Assembly (NCBI RefSeq): GCF_000404225.1
Contig: NC_021353.1
Span: 1,867,652-1,931,651 of the forward strand
Direction: 5' to 3'
Source of the DNA: Candidatus Methanomassiliicoccus intestinalis Issoire-Mx1
Lineage (GTDB): Archaea; Thermoplasmatota; Thermoplasmata; Methanomassiliicoccales; Methanomassiliicoccaceae
DNA length: 64,000 nucleotides
How positions within the stretch are numbered: position 1 is the stretch's first letter; each line of letters starts with the position of its first letter. Positions 34,860-45,200 of this stretch are shown one piece after another. The notes under the pieces were generated by a model. That model saw only the letters and a program-made list of their open reading frames with translations, was not told the origin of the DNA and searched no databases. The position numbers and the translations under genes are program-made.

Positions 34860-35432
34860 ATGGAATATAATCGAGAGATAGACATCACGGAATGCGCAGA
34901 AGTATACCCTCCGGCAGAGGACACTTTCCTGCTGCTGGACAGCCTTGAAGAGCCAGCAGGACTCAAGGTTCTGGAGATGGGCTGCGGAACCGGACTTATA
35001 AGCTGCCACCTTGCATACAGCGGCGCAGATCTTACAGCTGCAGACATTAATCCCAAAGCAGTATGCTGCACAGGCAGCAACTTAAGAAACAACAAACTTA
35101 AAGGCAGTACGATTGTTAGTGATTTATTCCAAAATATAAATGAAATGTTTGATTTGATTGTTTTTAATCCTCCATATTTGTCTGCGGAGGAAGAAGGCTG
35201 CGGAATAATTGAAAAGGCATGGGCGGGAGGCCCCAGCGGAACTGAAATTCTGGCAGAGTTCCTTAAACAGAGCGGGGACCATCTGCTGCCAAACGGCCGG
35301 ATAATTGTGCTGCTCTCATCAGAAATGAATTCAGATGCACTAAATAATCTTCTTTCTAATTTTAAACGTAATAAATTAAAAACACGCAGATGCTTCTTTG
35401 AAGAGCTGTGGGTTGAAGAATTGAGTTTATGA
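34860..35432 (+). CDS. HemK/Mtq2-like N5-glutamine methyltransferase
   Basis: A 190-residue SAM-dependent methyltransferase. Motif I is LEMGCGTGLIS, and the catalytic NPPY appears in IVFNPPYLS; the N-terminal EVYPPAEDTFLLLD matches archaeal/eukaryotic HemK2-type enzymes that methylate the GGQ glutamine of release factor aRF1. ATG 34860 fits that family start, though no ribosome-binding site is seen and an ATG 18 codons earlier exists. Its end overlaps the next, convergent gene by six bases. Confidence 0.88.
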   Translation: MEYNREIDITECAEVYPPAEDTFLLLDSLEEPAGLKVLEMGCGTGLISCHLAYSGADLTAADINPKAVCCTGSNLRNNKLKGSTIVSDLFQNINEMFDLIVFNPPYLSAEEEGCGIIEKAWAGGPSGTEILAEFLKQSGDHLLPNGRIIVLLSSEMNSDALNNLLSNFKRNKLKTRRCFFEELWVEELSL

Positions 35433-35750
35433 TGAAAGCATAGACAGGCTTCCTCCTATGGAAGTAAGGATTGCCCCGATCAGGAATCCTCCTCCGGCAA
35501 AGATCATCGAAACCACTGCAACAGACAGCAGCAGAGCTGATTTGGGAAAACTGTAGGATTTGTAAATAAAATAGCTGAGGCATATTGAAATGATGCCTAG
35601 AGCAGTCACAAAAAGACCATAAAAGAATGTAGCTTGAGAACTGAAGTCTGACAGCAACGGGATTAAAGTCATAATCAATCCCTGAAACAGGATCAGCAGA
35701 CCGCCTGAAAAAGCGGCGGCTGCGGGAAGTGTATTCTTTTCTCTATCCAC
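35427..35750 (-). CDS. Small membrane protein, unknown
   Basis: A 107-residue protein with three or four predicted membrane helices (about 14-34, 41-63 and 70-100), the last rich in glycine and serine. No family recognised. It converges on the methyltransferase gene and lies 53 bases after gatE on the same strand, so it may be a distal gene of the gatD-gatE transcript. Confidence 0.55.
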   Translation of the reverse strand: MDREKNTLPAAAAFSGGLLILFQGLIMTLIPLLSDFSSQATFFYGLFVTALGIISICLSYFIYKSYSFPKSALLLSVAVVSMIFAGGGFLIGAILTSIGGSLSMLSS

Positions 35751-35803
35751 CTGATTAATGAAGCAAGGACGATGGAGAAAAGAATTAGGTGATGTTTAAA
35801 CGG

Positions 35804-37663
35804 TTATCTTAAGAATTTTTCAATTTCCTTCTTAAGAAGCTCGCTGGCCTGTTTACCATCAATTTTTCCTCTCATTTCTGCCATCAGCGGGCCCATCAGC
35901 GGGCCGACGGCTCCAAGACCTTTAGATTTCACGAAATCAGCGCGTTCCTGCACAAGTCTTGAAACAATCTCTGCGGCATCATCCGCATTCATAAGAGATC
36001 TGCCTGCTTCTTCAACGGCGCATTCCACTGTCTTTCCGGCAATTACGGCCTTCAGGATATCTGGAACTGCATCCTTGGCAAACATGCTGCCGCTCAAGCC
36101 CTCAAAGACTGTATGGATCACATCGTCGGTTATGCAGGATATGTCGCTGCCGTCCCTTTCAAGCTCCGGAAGAGTGGAAAGCAGTGTTCTGGCAGCAACA
36201 GATGCAATTTCAGAAGTCACTGATACTTTCTCAAAGATCTCATCCTTTCCGTCCCTTACCAGCTGGGTAGACTGCTGAATATGGATAGCATACTGTGCAG
36301 CAATGCGCTCAGCTTTCTCTTTCGGCAGCTCGGGAAGATTGGCGAAGATTTCAGACATCATGGAGTCTTTGATCGCAATCGGCGGAACATCAGTCTCCGG
36401 ATACATTCTGGCTGCACCGGGCAGAGGCCTGGAATAGACACTCGTTCCATCGGGTTTGGGATCCCTTGTCTCCTCCGGCACACCTTCCAATGCCACGTTG
36501 GCACGCCTGACGGCAGCAACGATGGCTGCAGAAGCTTTTTTCTCATCATCGGCACAGAGTGCAAATGCATCTTCATCAGAAAGACTGAGTTTCTTTCTCA
36601 CGAGGTCGATGTATTCCTGTGTGATCCCATAGTTTGGAAGCTCATCAGAATGGAAGATCCCGGCTACACCCTTGGTTTTTGCATAGCCAGCCATCTCTGC
36701 ACCAAGCCTCAAAGTTGAATCAGCGGATTTCATGACACCTGCAAAGCCAGGCAGAGCAACAGCGAAGACTTTGCCTTTCTTCTTGATTGCAGAAGCGATT
36801 ATTTTAGACTCACAGGACTTGAAGTCTTCGGTGAGATCCATGTATTCCTCTGATGCTGGTTTTGTTCCCCTTTCCAAAAGTATTTCTTTAATTCTCAATA
36901 AAGACTTTTGTCTGTTTGCTTCGTTTTGCACATAAATGGGAAGCATGCGGAGTTCCTGAACACCTTTTATTTCTACCCTGGCTCCTCCAGGAATAGAGAT
37001 GTTGAGATCCTCGCGTATGGTTCCAATGCCGCGCTTTACCCTGCGGGTGGCGCGCATGATCGAGCCTAACGCAAATGCAACTTCCTTGACTTCCTCTGCA
37101 GAGCGCATATCAGGACCGGTGGCTATCTCAATCAGAGGAATTCCGAGACGGTCGAGTCTGTATGTGATTTCCCCGGCTTTCGTCTCTACCTTCCTGGCAG
37201 CATCCTCTTCAAGACAGAATGTGGGTATTGAGATTTTTTTACCATTTATCTCAATATATCCATTCATTGCAATCATGGCAGTACGCTGGAACCCGGAAGT
37301 GTTGCTTCCGTCCACCACAATCTTACGCATAAAGTGAACTTCGTCAACAGGCTGGGCATTGAGAAGTGCAGCGACTGTGAGAACAATACCGAGAGCATCT
37401 TTGTTAGCACTGTGGGGAGGTTCCTCGTCCGCATCTACCAGACATGACACTCCTTCAGGAGCCTGATATACAAACCTGAGCTTCTTTTCTGCCTGCATAA
37501 GTGCAGCACGGTCGATCTCACCCAGTTCAGACTGGGTAGGCCTGAGCCTGCGGAAGAATTTCTGTCCCTCCTCATCTACAAGCGCTGTGGAGCAGTCACA
37601 GAACAGCTTTTTGGTGTCAAGCTGCTGATGGATTTCAATTCCGCATACTATCTCATCACTCAC
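35804..37663 (-). CDS. gatE: Glu-tRNA(Gln) amidotransferase subunit E
   Basis: The tRNA-binding/kinase subunit of the archaeal GatDE enzyme, which converts Glu-tRNA(Gln) to Gln-tRNA(Gln). N-terminal CGIEIHQQLDTKKLFC, EEPPHSANKDALG and the cradle domain with an inserted AspRS-like domain (about 280-400), then helical and YqeY-like tail (ELLKKEIEKFL). GTG 37663 is chosen because GGAGG lies seven bases upstream, inside the end of gatD; an in-frame ATG nine codons earlier lacks such a site. The start overlaps the gatD stop by eight bases. Confidence 0.96.
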   Translation of the reverse strand: MSDEIVCGIEIHQQLDTKKLFCDCSTALVDEEGQKFFRRLRPTQSELGEIDRAALMQAEKKLRFVYQAPEGVSCLVDADEEPPHSANKDALGIVLTVAALLNAQPVDEVHFMRKIVVDGSNTSGFQRTAMIAMNGYIEINGKKISIPTFCLEEDAARKVETKAGEITYRLDRLGIPLIEIATGPDMRSAEEVKEVAFALGSIMRATRRVKRGIGTIREDLNISIPGGARVEIKGVQELRMLPIYVQNEANRQKSLLRIKEILLERGTKPASEEYMDLTEDFKSCESKIIASAIKKKGKVFAVALPGFAGVMKSADSTLRLGAEMAGYAKTKGVAGIFHSDELPNYGITQEYIDLVRKKLSLSDEDAFALCADDEKKASAAIVAAVRRANVALEGVPEETRDPKPDGTSVYSRPLPGAARMYPETDVPPIAIKDSMMSEIFANLPELPKEKAERIAAQYAIHIQQSTQLVRDGKDEIFEKVSVTSEIASVAARTLLSTLPELERDGSDISCITDDVIHTVFEGLSGSMFAKDAVPDILKAVIAGKTVECAVEEAGRSLMNADDAAEIVSRLVQERADFVKSKGLGAVGPLMGPLMAEMRGKIDGKQASELLKKEIEKFLR

Positions 37664-38978
37664 TAATATCCCTCCTGTCTGAGATTTCACCGCGAAGGTT
37701 TGTTCTCATCATCTCGGAAATCTTATCTGCATCTGAAGTCTGAGCCAAAACCCACATCAGCTTGACATATGCAGTTTCTGGAAGCATATCTTCTCCGGGA
37801 ATTACTCCCGCAGAGATCAGATCTCTTCCGGTATTGTATACATTAAGATTGGTGCGGCCGTAAAGACACTGAGAGGTCATAACTACCGATGTACCGCCTT
37901 GTACTGCCGATTTTATTTCCTCTGCCATATCTGAAGATACGTGCCCCAGACCGGTTCCGGAGATTACGACTCCGGAACTTTCATGAAGAATCCTGCTGAA
38001 AACTGAAGGGCTCATGCCTGGGAAATACTGCAGCAAGGCAACGTTTGTCTCCATCTCAGTCTGCGCACAGACTTTGCTGCTGCTTTTCTTTCTATAATCT
38101 GCATGAAAATCAATGCCGCCCTCAAAGTCTACAGTAGCAACGACTGGAGAATTTACGCTTTTGAATGCGTCTCTCCTGGAGGTATGCATCTTCCTGACTT
38201 TTGTTCCCCTGTGAACTGCAGCAGAGGAGTCAGAAGATGAAGCATGCATAAGAACGAAGACTTCAGAAGCATCTGTATTCACAATAAACCTAGCTGCCGA
38301 CACCAGATTCGTATATGCATCGGAAGACGGCCTGTCTGAAGATCTCTGGGCTCCTACGAGAACAACTGGTTTCGGCAGATCACCGAGCATAAATGCCAGA
38401 GCTGCGGATGTGTATCCCATTGTGTCGGTTCCATGAGGAATTATGCAGCCCTCCGCACCGGCATTGATGCGGTCTGCAGCTTCCTCTGCGATGGTCTGCC
38501 AGTTCTCTACGTTCATATTTTCAGAAAAGATAGAGAACAGCACCTCTGCCTTTACATCACAGATATCCTTGATTTCCGGAACAGCGGCCACCAAATCGCC
38601 TGCAGACAGAGCGGGATGTACCGCACCTGTGCGGTAATCCACATAGCTGGCGATAGTTCCGCCAGTCCCCAGAACGGATACAGTCTTCCCGCTGGAGTGC
38701 TGTTCCGGCCTGGGCTTTTTCTCTTTGGCTGCTCCCTTGGAGATCAATGTTACAGAGGATGATTCAGAAATCCTGATTCCTATGTTATAGCCATTTGATA
38801 GTTTAAGAATAATAATGTCCTCCAGACTAAATTCATGATGAGGCATTAACGTACCGACATACTCGCGTTCGCCGTTTCTGACGGACAGAGTGTCTCCTTC
38901 TTTGGCATCTAACTTTTTGATAAGTTCGGAAATGAAAGGTGAGTAACTCATTAGACCATTACGGCGCATGTCTCTCAT
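37656..38978 (-). CDS. gatD: Glu-tRNA(Gln) amidotransferase subunit D
   Basis: The glutaminase subunit of GatDE, in the L-asparaginase family. After a ~80-residue N-terminal beta-barrel domain come the catalytic motifs VLGTGGTIASYVDYRTGAV, EGCIIPHGTDTMGYTSAAL (Thr-Asp pair and Lys later) and TDASEVFVLMHASS. 440 residues, usual for GatD. The start could be ATG 38978 or the ATG eight codons later (MSYSPFISEL); no clear ribosome-binding site decides. Translationally coupled to gatE. Confidence 0.96.
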   Translation of the reverse strand: MRDMRRNGLMSYSPFISELIKKLDAKEGDTLSVRNGEREYVGTLMPHHEFSLEDIIILKLSNGYNIGIRISESSSVTLISKGAAKEKKPRPEQHSSGKTVSVLGTGGTIASYVDYRTGAVHPALSAGDLVAAVPEIKDICDVKAEVLFSIFSENMNVENWQTIAEEAADRINAGAEGCIIPHGTDTMGYTSAALAFMLGDLPKPVVLVGAQRSSDRPSSDAYTNLVSAARFIVNTDASEVFVLMHASSSDSSAAVHRGTKVRKMHTSRRDAFKSVNSPVVATVDFEGGIDFHADYRKKSSSKVCAQTEMETNVALLQYFPGMSPSVFSRILHESSGVVISGTGLGHVSSDMAEEIKSAVQGGTSVVMTSQCLYGRTNLNVYNTGRDLISAGVIPGEDMLPETAYVKLMWVLAQTSDADKISEMMRTNLRGEISDRRDISE

Positions 38979-39045
38979 CCTTTTTGAACTTCCCCCTTGA
39001 GCATCTTTTTTTACTTAGTTACTATTGTGGCTGATAGGATTCACC

Positions 39046-40368
39046 ATGAAAGCTTTAGTAGTAGGTGGCGGCGGGCGTGAAAATGCTATCGCTGCGGCTC
39101 TGAACAGAAGCGGAACAGAAGTCTATTCTGTTATGAAAAACAACAATCCAGGAATAGCAAAAATGTCTGTAGAGTATGAGATAATTCCTGAAACAGACAT
39201 AGACAAAGTTGCGCAGTTTGCATTAAAGCACTCCATCGACCTCGCAGTAATCGGGCCGGAATCCCCACTGGAAGCTGGATTAGTGGACGTTTTGGAAGAT
39301 GAGGGCATAGGCTGCGTCGGTCCTACCAAGGCTGCCGCCCGTCTTGAGACCTCCAAATCATTTGCAAGAACAATAATGCGCCGGCACAAGATTCCAGGCA
39401 ATCTCGATTTCGCTGCATTTGATGAATTCAGCAGAGCTAAAGCATATATTAAAGAAACAAACAAGGAGCTTGTCATCAAGCCAATAGGACTCACCGGCGG
39501 CAAAGGCGTCAAAGTAATGGGAGAGCATCTTAAAACAAAGAAGGAAGCTCTCGGCTACATTGAGGAAATTTTCAAAAACAACATAGGCGGAGCCGGAGTA
39601 ATTCTGGAAGAAAAGGCCGTAGGCGAGGAGTTTACCCTCCAGGCATTTTGTGACGGCAGAAATGTAGTCCCCACTCCGCTGGTTCAGGATCACAAGCGTG
39701 CTTACGATGGCGACATCGGCCCCAACACCGGCGGCATGGGATCCTACACTCTGGAAGACCACGGCATGCCGTTCGTGAGGCCTCAGGACTACGAAGCAGC
39801 TTTAGACATCATGAAAAAGACTGTTGCGGCAATGAAAGATGAAGGCTGCCCGTATAAAGGAATACTTTACGGCCAGTTCATGCTGACCAGAGACGGTCCG
39901 CGTGTCATTGAGTTCAATGCAAGATTCGGAGACCCGGAGGCAATGAATGTACTGTCAATCTTGTCTTCATCCTTCACAGATATATGCTCAGGAATAGCAT
40001 CTGGAAGGCTGAATGCCGACCGCGTTTCATTCTACAATAAAGCTACAGTATGCAAATACGTAGTCCCAGAGGGATACGGAACTGAACCAAAGGCAGGAAA
40101 AGAGATTACCATTGATGAAAAATCAATAGAAAACGAAGGAGCGATGGTATACTATGCAATGGTGGACAAGAAAGGAGACAAAGTGTACACCACCACATCC
40201 CGTTCTGCCGGAGTAGTGGGAATCGCTGATACTCTGGAAGAAGCTGAGAAGGTCTGCGAAAAGGCTCTCACACACGTTAAGGGAAGCGCCCTGTTCGTAC
40301 GTCATGACATCGGCAAAGCAGAATTGGTGCAGAAAAGAATAGACCATATGAAACAAGTCAGAGGATAA
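39046..40368 (+). CDS. purD: Phosphoribosylamine-glycine ligase
   Basis: A 440-residue ATP-grasp enzyme making GAR in purine synthesis. Motifs: VVGGGGRENAIAAAL, IGPESPLEAGLVD, VIKPIGLTGGKGV, PLVQDHKRAYDGDIGPNTGGMGSY and NARFGDPEAMNVL. ATG 39046 begins at the standard MKALVVGGG; an upstream TTG is unlikely. Single gene followed by a strong terminator. Confidence 0.96.
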   Translation: MKALVVGGGGRENAIAAALNRSGTEVYSVMKNNNPGIAKMSVEYEIIPETDIDKVAQFALKHSIDLAVIGPESPLEAGLVDVLEDEGIGCVGPTKAAARLETSKSFARTIMRRHKIPGNLDFAAFDEFSRAKAYIKETNKELVIKPIGLTGGKGVKVMGEHLKTKKEALGYIEEIFKNNIGGAGVILEEKAVGEEFTLQAFCDGRNVVPTPLVQDHKRAYDGDIGPNTGGMGSYTLEDHGMPFVRPQDYEAALDIMKKTVAAMKDEGCPYKGILYGQFMLTRDGPRVIEFNARFGDPEAMNVLSILSSSFTDICSGIASGRLNADRVSFYNKATVCKYVVPEGYGTEPKAGKEITIDEKSIENEGAMVYYAMVDKKGDKVYTTTSRSAGVVGIADTLEEAEKVCEKALTHVKGSALFVRHDIGKAELVQKRIDHMKQVRG

Positions 40369-40378
40369 GCTTAGAACT

Positions 40379-40416
40379 GCTGAACACACCGCAATTGGTG
40401 TGTCAGCCTCTCTTTT
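40379..40416 (+). terminator. purD terminator
   Basis: GCTGAACACACC and GGTGTGTCAGC pair over about 11 positions with one bulged A, followed by CTCTCTTTTTA. It begins about 10 bases after the purD stop and looks like an intrinsic hairpin-U terminator. Confidence 0.72.
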
Positions 40417-40481
40417 TACAAATCATGGATTGAAAAATTATACAAATGAATTAATACTCTCATATCTCTCTATATCAGCAT

Positions 40482-41102
40482 ATGAAAAACTTGGATGACG
40501 TGGCAAATACCATTGAAGCTAGACTTGAAGAAAAATATCAAGTTAGAGAGGTAGCAATCAAATCTGCTAGAGTAATTACACGTCTTTCAGGAAGCATTGT
40601 GCATGCCATTCACAGCGGCGGCGAAACTTCGCTGATGATGCATGAGGCTATTGATGAAACTCACCGCCTCAGATCTCTTTTGGATGCCTACCCTGAACTT
40701 TGGCATTCAGGATTGGTAGAAGGTGCACTGCAGGAACTCGCTGAGGCTGTGATTCTGATCGCACTCCTCGATGACAGAGACATCCCGGATCCTGATGATA
40801 TGGGAATTCCAGTAAACGCTTACCTTCTTGGTTTGGCAGACACTGTCGGAGAGTTGAGACGCTTCGCTCTGGAAAAATTAAGAGAAGGCAGACCTGAAGA
40901 ATCGGCTAAATATCTAGACATCATGGAAGAAATTTTCCAGATGATAATGATGTTCGATTATCCTGACGCTTTGATCTCAATAAGACGCAAACAGGACATA
41001 GCAAGGTCGCTGCTGGAAAAAACAAGAGGGGATGTTGCTGTTGCAATCAATTCTGCAAGACTGCAGAAAAAGATTGACAGCCTGTCCCAGAATCTGCATT
41101 AG
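40482..41102 (+). CDS. Archaeal translin-family protein
   Basis: A 206-residue all-helical protein with the translin pattern: an N-terminal helix with VREVAIKSARVITRLSGSIVHAIH, then helical repeats with ELAEAVILIALLDD, YLLGLADTVGELRRFAL and DYPDALISIRRKQDIARSLLEKTRGD near the C-terminus. Translins bind single-stranded DNA or RNA; the archaeal role is unclear. It is the second gene in the window to use a TAG stop, and overlaps the thioredoxin gene by four bases at the 3' ends. Confidence 0.88.
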   Translation: MKNLDDVANTIEARLEEKYQVREVAIKSARVITRLSGSIVHAIHSGGETSLMMHEAIDETHRLRSLLDAYPELWHSGLVEGALQELAEAVILIALLDDRDIPDPDDMGIPVNAYLLGLADTVGELRRFALEKLREGRPEESAKYLDIMEEIFQMIMMFDYPDALISIRRKQDIARSLLEKTRGDVAVAINSARLQKKIDSLSQNLH

Positions 41103-41422
41103 AAATAATTTTTCATCCAGGACTCAATCTCATTTTCAGGCATGAGTCCTACACTCTGGGTTACAAACTCCCCGTCTTTAAATAACAGTAAGGTAGGGAT
41201 GGCAGAGATGCCGTATTTTGCTGAAATGACGGGGTTGTCATCAACATTTAATTTCCCAAAGACCACATTTCCTGCATGTTTAACTGCAAGGTTGTCGATT
41301 ATCGGTCCCATCATTCTGCAGGGTCCGCACCATGGTGCCCAGCAGTCGACAATTAATTTAGAATTTTCTTTGGTGATCTTTTCAAAGTTATCTTGTGAAA
41401 TTTCAATTGCATTTTCAGACAT
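41099..41422 (-). CDS. trxA: Thioredoxin
   Basis: A 107-residue thioredoxin with the redox motif WCGPCRMMGP and the conserved cis-proline region SAIPTLLLFKDG. It reduces protein disulfides, and may serve the peroxiredoxin at 9 kb (inference). Single gene. Confidence 0.95.
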   Translation of the reverse strand: MSENAIEISQDNFEKITKENSKLIVDCWAPWCGPCRMMGPIIDNLAVKHAGNVVFGKLNVDDNPVISAKYGISAIPTLLLFKDGEFVTQSVGLMPENEIESWMKNYF

Positions 41423-41511
41423 TGATCTACAATAAAGATCAAACAGTATATACCGTTAGTCCCTGAGTCTAGCGGACAATAAATAAAAGGGAAAAAGGAA
41501 AGGGTTTAAGG

Positions 41512-42258
41512 TTACTTTTTGTGCTTTTTCTTCTTTCCGCGGTTGAAATACAGGTAGATAAAGAGTATCACCAGTACAACGACCAGAATAGACAGCACTA
41601 TGGAAATTATTCCCCAGCCACCGTCACCAGTATAGAATGTGCCCTTGGCAGACAGCTGTTCAGAATCACCAAAGCTGATAAGTCCGCTGTATTTCTCGTC
41701 AATGACGATTTCATAGTTGTGCTGACCTCCTTTGAGTGCTCCTGCATTTACATCCAATGTCAGCTTAGTTGCTTCATCAGATGCTTTTATCTCAAGCATG
41801 TCGGTACGATACAGTTTGCCGTCAATGTAGAGATTGACAGGCACTTCTACACTCATTCCTCCTGTATTCTTGACATTTACAGAGACCTGGTAGACATTGA
41901 TTACGTTCATTGTGTAGGTCCTTGTAAGTTCTCCGCCAGTGATTTCAGAGGAAGTTATCTTGACAGTTATCGTATCGTTTCCAAGATTTTTTGATGCGGT
42001 ATATTTGAATGAGAATGTTCCGTCTGTGGTGCTTCCTGTAGCATTGGAGGAACTCCCATTTATTTTACCGCTGCTGGCTTTTACATCGTAACTGTAGCTC
42101 TGAAGGTTGTCTACTGTCACTTTGATTGTTTCGTCTCCTTCGGGGGCTACGAAATCCATTCCATCAAATGTTACCTTGTAGTCTTTGTCTTCGGCTCCCA
42201 GTGCAGCATTTGTCACCGGCAGCGCTATAAGACAAAAAGTTAGCAGCAGTGCGAACAC
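41512..42258 (-). CDS. Secreted protein anchored by C-terminal membrane helix
   Basis: A 248-residue protein with a hydrophobic signal segment at the N-terminus, a beta-rich, serine/threonine-rich exterior with several potential N-glycosylation sites, and a C-terminal helix (ISIVLSILVVVLVILFIYLYF) with a lysine-rich tail (KKKKHKK). The GTG at 42258 is the first usual start, but the open frame continues upstream and would add lysines (TQKKEVIASAA) normal for a signal peptide, so the true start is uncertain. It follows the STT3-like gene by 14 bases and shares its membrane-anchor layout; probably cotranscribed. Confidence 0.65.
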   Translation of the reverse strand: MFALLLTFCLIALPVTNAALGAEDKDYKVTFDGMDFVAPEGDETIKVTVDNLQSYSYDVKASSGKINGSSSNATGSTTDGTFSFKYTASKNLGNDTITVKITSSEITGGELTRTYTMNVINVYQVSVNVKNTGGMSVEVPVNLYIDGKLYRTDMLEIKASDEATKLTLDVNAGALKGGQHNYEIVIDEKYSGLISFGDSEQLSAKGTFYTGDGGWGIISIVLSILVVVLVILFIYLYFNRGKKKKHKK

Positions 42259-42272
42259 TGCTGCGGATGCGA

Positions 42273-45200
42273 TTACCTCTTTCTTCTGCGTCCAAACACC
42301 CCCTTGTTTACGTTAACGATTACAATAGCCACCAGAAGCAGCACTATAAGCGCTATAACGATCCACATTGAGTTCGGCATAGCAGGTGCGGAATCAGAAG
42401 CTCCTGAACCTTCGTTTATGGTGTCTCCATCAACTGTAAGGTCCGCGGTAGACATCTTAGCTGATTCGTTTGCAACCTTTGAACTATCGTTTTCAGATGT
42501 AACCCTCAGATTGACAGATACATCATTTCTTGCATTTTCTCCGCGCTCCAGAGTAACTTCGACAGTCTTGACTTTGCCGGCTTCGAGATCAGATATTGTT
42601 TCTGAACCGAGCTTTACAGTCCATCCTGCGCTCTCGATCTCACTCTTGTTCAAGAGCTCGACTTTGTAGCTGTCAGTGGTGTTGCCAGCGTTTTCAACTT
42701 TGAAGTTGAACTTCACGGTTGAACCGTCAGATGTTACCTGTTCCACGGTAATCTTAGGTGCATTGTAGGTCGGGTTGATCTTTACTTCGAGTTCAACGCT
42801 GGACTCTCCGGCACCGACTTTACCCAGTGATTTTATGTTTAACATTACCGGGTCATGATCGACCAGAGCGCCTTCAGGCGTCTCAACTGTTACTCTGAAT
42901 GTACCAGTCTGACCGGCTGCAATGGAGATTGTTTCTCTGTCGATTGTTACTTTCCAGTCTTCACCTGCTGTAGAAGTGAGTTTGTACTCATCATCAACGT
43001 TGCCGGTGTTTGTGATTGATACATTGAATGTTGCAGTGCTGCCTGCAGATATGGTCTGTGAAGCTCCAGTGTTGACAGTGTAACTGCCGCGTTTCTGAAG
43101 CTGCATGTTGACATCAACAGTGCTTGATCCGTCATCGCCTACACTAAAGCCGGTGTATGCAGAGTAAACATTGGTTATTCCTCCGCTGGTCGTCTGAGCT
43201 GTGGCTTCTACAAGATATTCACCGTTTGGAAGAACCAGGGTGTTTGATGCAGATGCATTTCTGAAGATGTATTTTGCACCATCAGACACTGTCAGAGTAA
43301 CACCGCTTGGAGCGTTGTTCAGCCTGAGTGTTACGGTCTTGCCTGTTTCGAGCACAACATTCATTGTTGTGTCGCCATCGGCGGAAACTTCGAAAGTTCC
43401 CATGTAGACAGAGCCGTTGTTTACAGCATAGAGGCTGTAAAGACCAGGAGCAAGATCTACAGAGTACCTGCCGTTGCTGAACTCCACATTGTAGCTGTCC
43501 CTCTCAGTAGCTGAGTCGGACAAAGCGATGATCTGGTAGTTTGTCCAGTTGAGGTTTGTGGTACCTGAGACGTGTGCAAGGTAGTCAGACTTGGAGAGGT
43601 TGATCTCTAGAGTGACTTTTGATGTTCCCACAGTAAAGTTCTGGTCTGCAGAGTATGAAATGTACTTTCCAGAGTCGCTGTCTAAGCTGTGGTACTCAAG
43701 CGAGAGTCTGTAATTGCCTGTTGGAAGGTAAAGCGTAGTCAGGCTTCCTTTCTCGATTGAAGTTTCAATCCTGTGTCCTGCGCTGTCTGTTATGTAAGCA
43801 GTTACAGTCTGTGAGCTGTCTTTCAGAGATCCAGTGATCTCAGTTGCTTCTGATAGTGCCAGTGTCTGCCTGCCTGAGCTGCTGACATTCATTGTTGCAA
43901 TTGCTGCATACTGTTTGTTGTCATCATCTTTTACAGAGGCATATACTGTGTAGCTTCCAGGTGCAAGGTAGACAGAGGAGGTCAGTGAAGACCCGGTGCT
44001 TACGGATTTGTTTTCAGTTCCAAAGAACTTGATAGATCCGGATTTGATTTCTCCTACACCAGTAAGTTCTACAGTTGTGTTGTAAACGATTGGCACATCA
44101 ATGTCGTAAACAGTATACGCACCTGCGCCTACTGTCAGTGAATCAGAGTAATAGTACTTTGATTCGTTTTCAGTGATGTTGCTTTCAATTGTGACTGTGT
44201 AAGTTCCTGGACTGAGGTCTACAGAGTAGCTTCCACCAGTCTGGACTTTAACAGTTTCAGAACTTCCAGATGAAGGTTTGAAGTTGATTGATGTATCAGC
44301 TGGAACTCCTGTGACATGTCCGGTTACTGTCACTTTCTCAGATGTCATCGAGATTGTGCTCATTGAAGGGCTGCTTGATTTCACATCTTTGGTGTAATCG
44401 GAGTAACCGTATGCTTTGATTGTAACTTTATAATCACCAGATGGAACTGGAAGTGTAAACTTGCCGTCTCCGTCAGTGGTGGTAAAGAGTGTATGACCGT
44501 CTTTGGAAACGCTGACTGTTGCACCAGGAATTGCTGTGCTTCCGTCCTTTACGGTTCCGGTCAGGCTGATTCCGTCGGCTTTGAGGTTAATCTCATCATT
44601 CAGACTGCCCCAGTAGAAGCTTGAGCCAGATGATGCATAGACCTTGTAGCTGCCGTTTGGAAGCAGTACACTGAACTTGCCGTCTTTATCAGTCGTCAGT
44701 TTGTGATATGCGCCGTTGGAACCCATCACCAAGAGGGTTGCATCTTCCTGGATTGAGCCGTTGTTCTTTACAACTCCCTCATGGACCGTGGCATCTCTCA
44801 GATCAATGTTGTAGCTGCCGGAGAAGTCTTTGGTGGAGAGTGTACCGAAGTATGCTTTGTCTCCAGAGTATGCGTAGACGCTGTATTCTGTATCCTTAGG
44901 CAGGGTCAGGGTGAATGATCCGGTTGTCTGGATTTCAGCAGAGTAAACTCCGTCTTTTGATTCGATCCAGAGTGTCTTCTCGGATTCTCCACCGGTGATG
45001 CTGCCGGAGACTGTTGTGTAATCTTTGACAGTTAGTTCCAGACCAGATACCGGCTGTGAATTAACTTCGACCACCTGTGTTCCGATATCCATTCCTTCAG
45101 CAATCAGCTTGTAAGTACCGACAGGCACTTTCTCGAAGGTGAAGACACCGTTGTTGTCTGTGTGGGCACTGTAGATCTTACCAGTTGAGGTGTTGAGCAG

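Noticed and set aside
37664..37690. gatE start at ATG 37690
   Set aside because: No ribosome-binding site; GTG 37663 has GGAGG seven bases upstream and gives the usual N-terminus.
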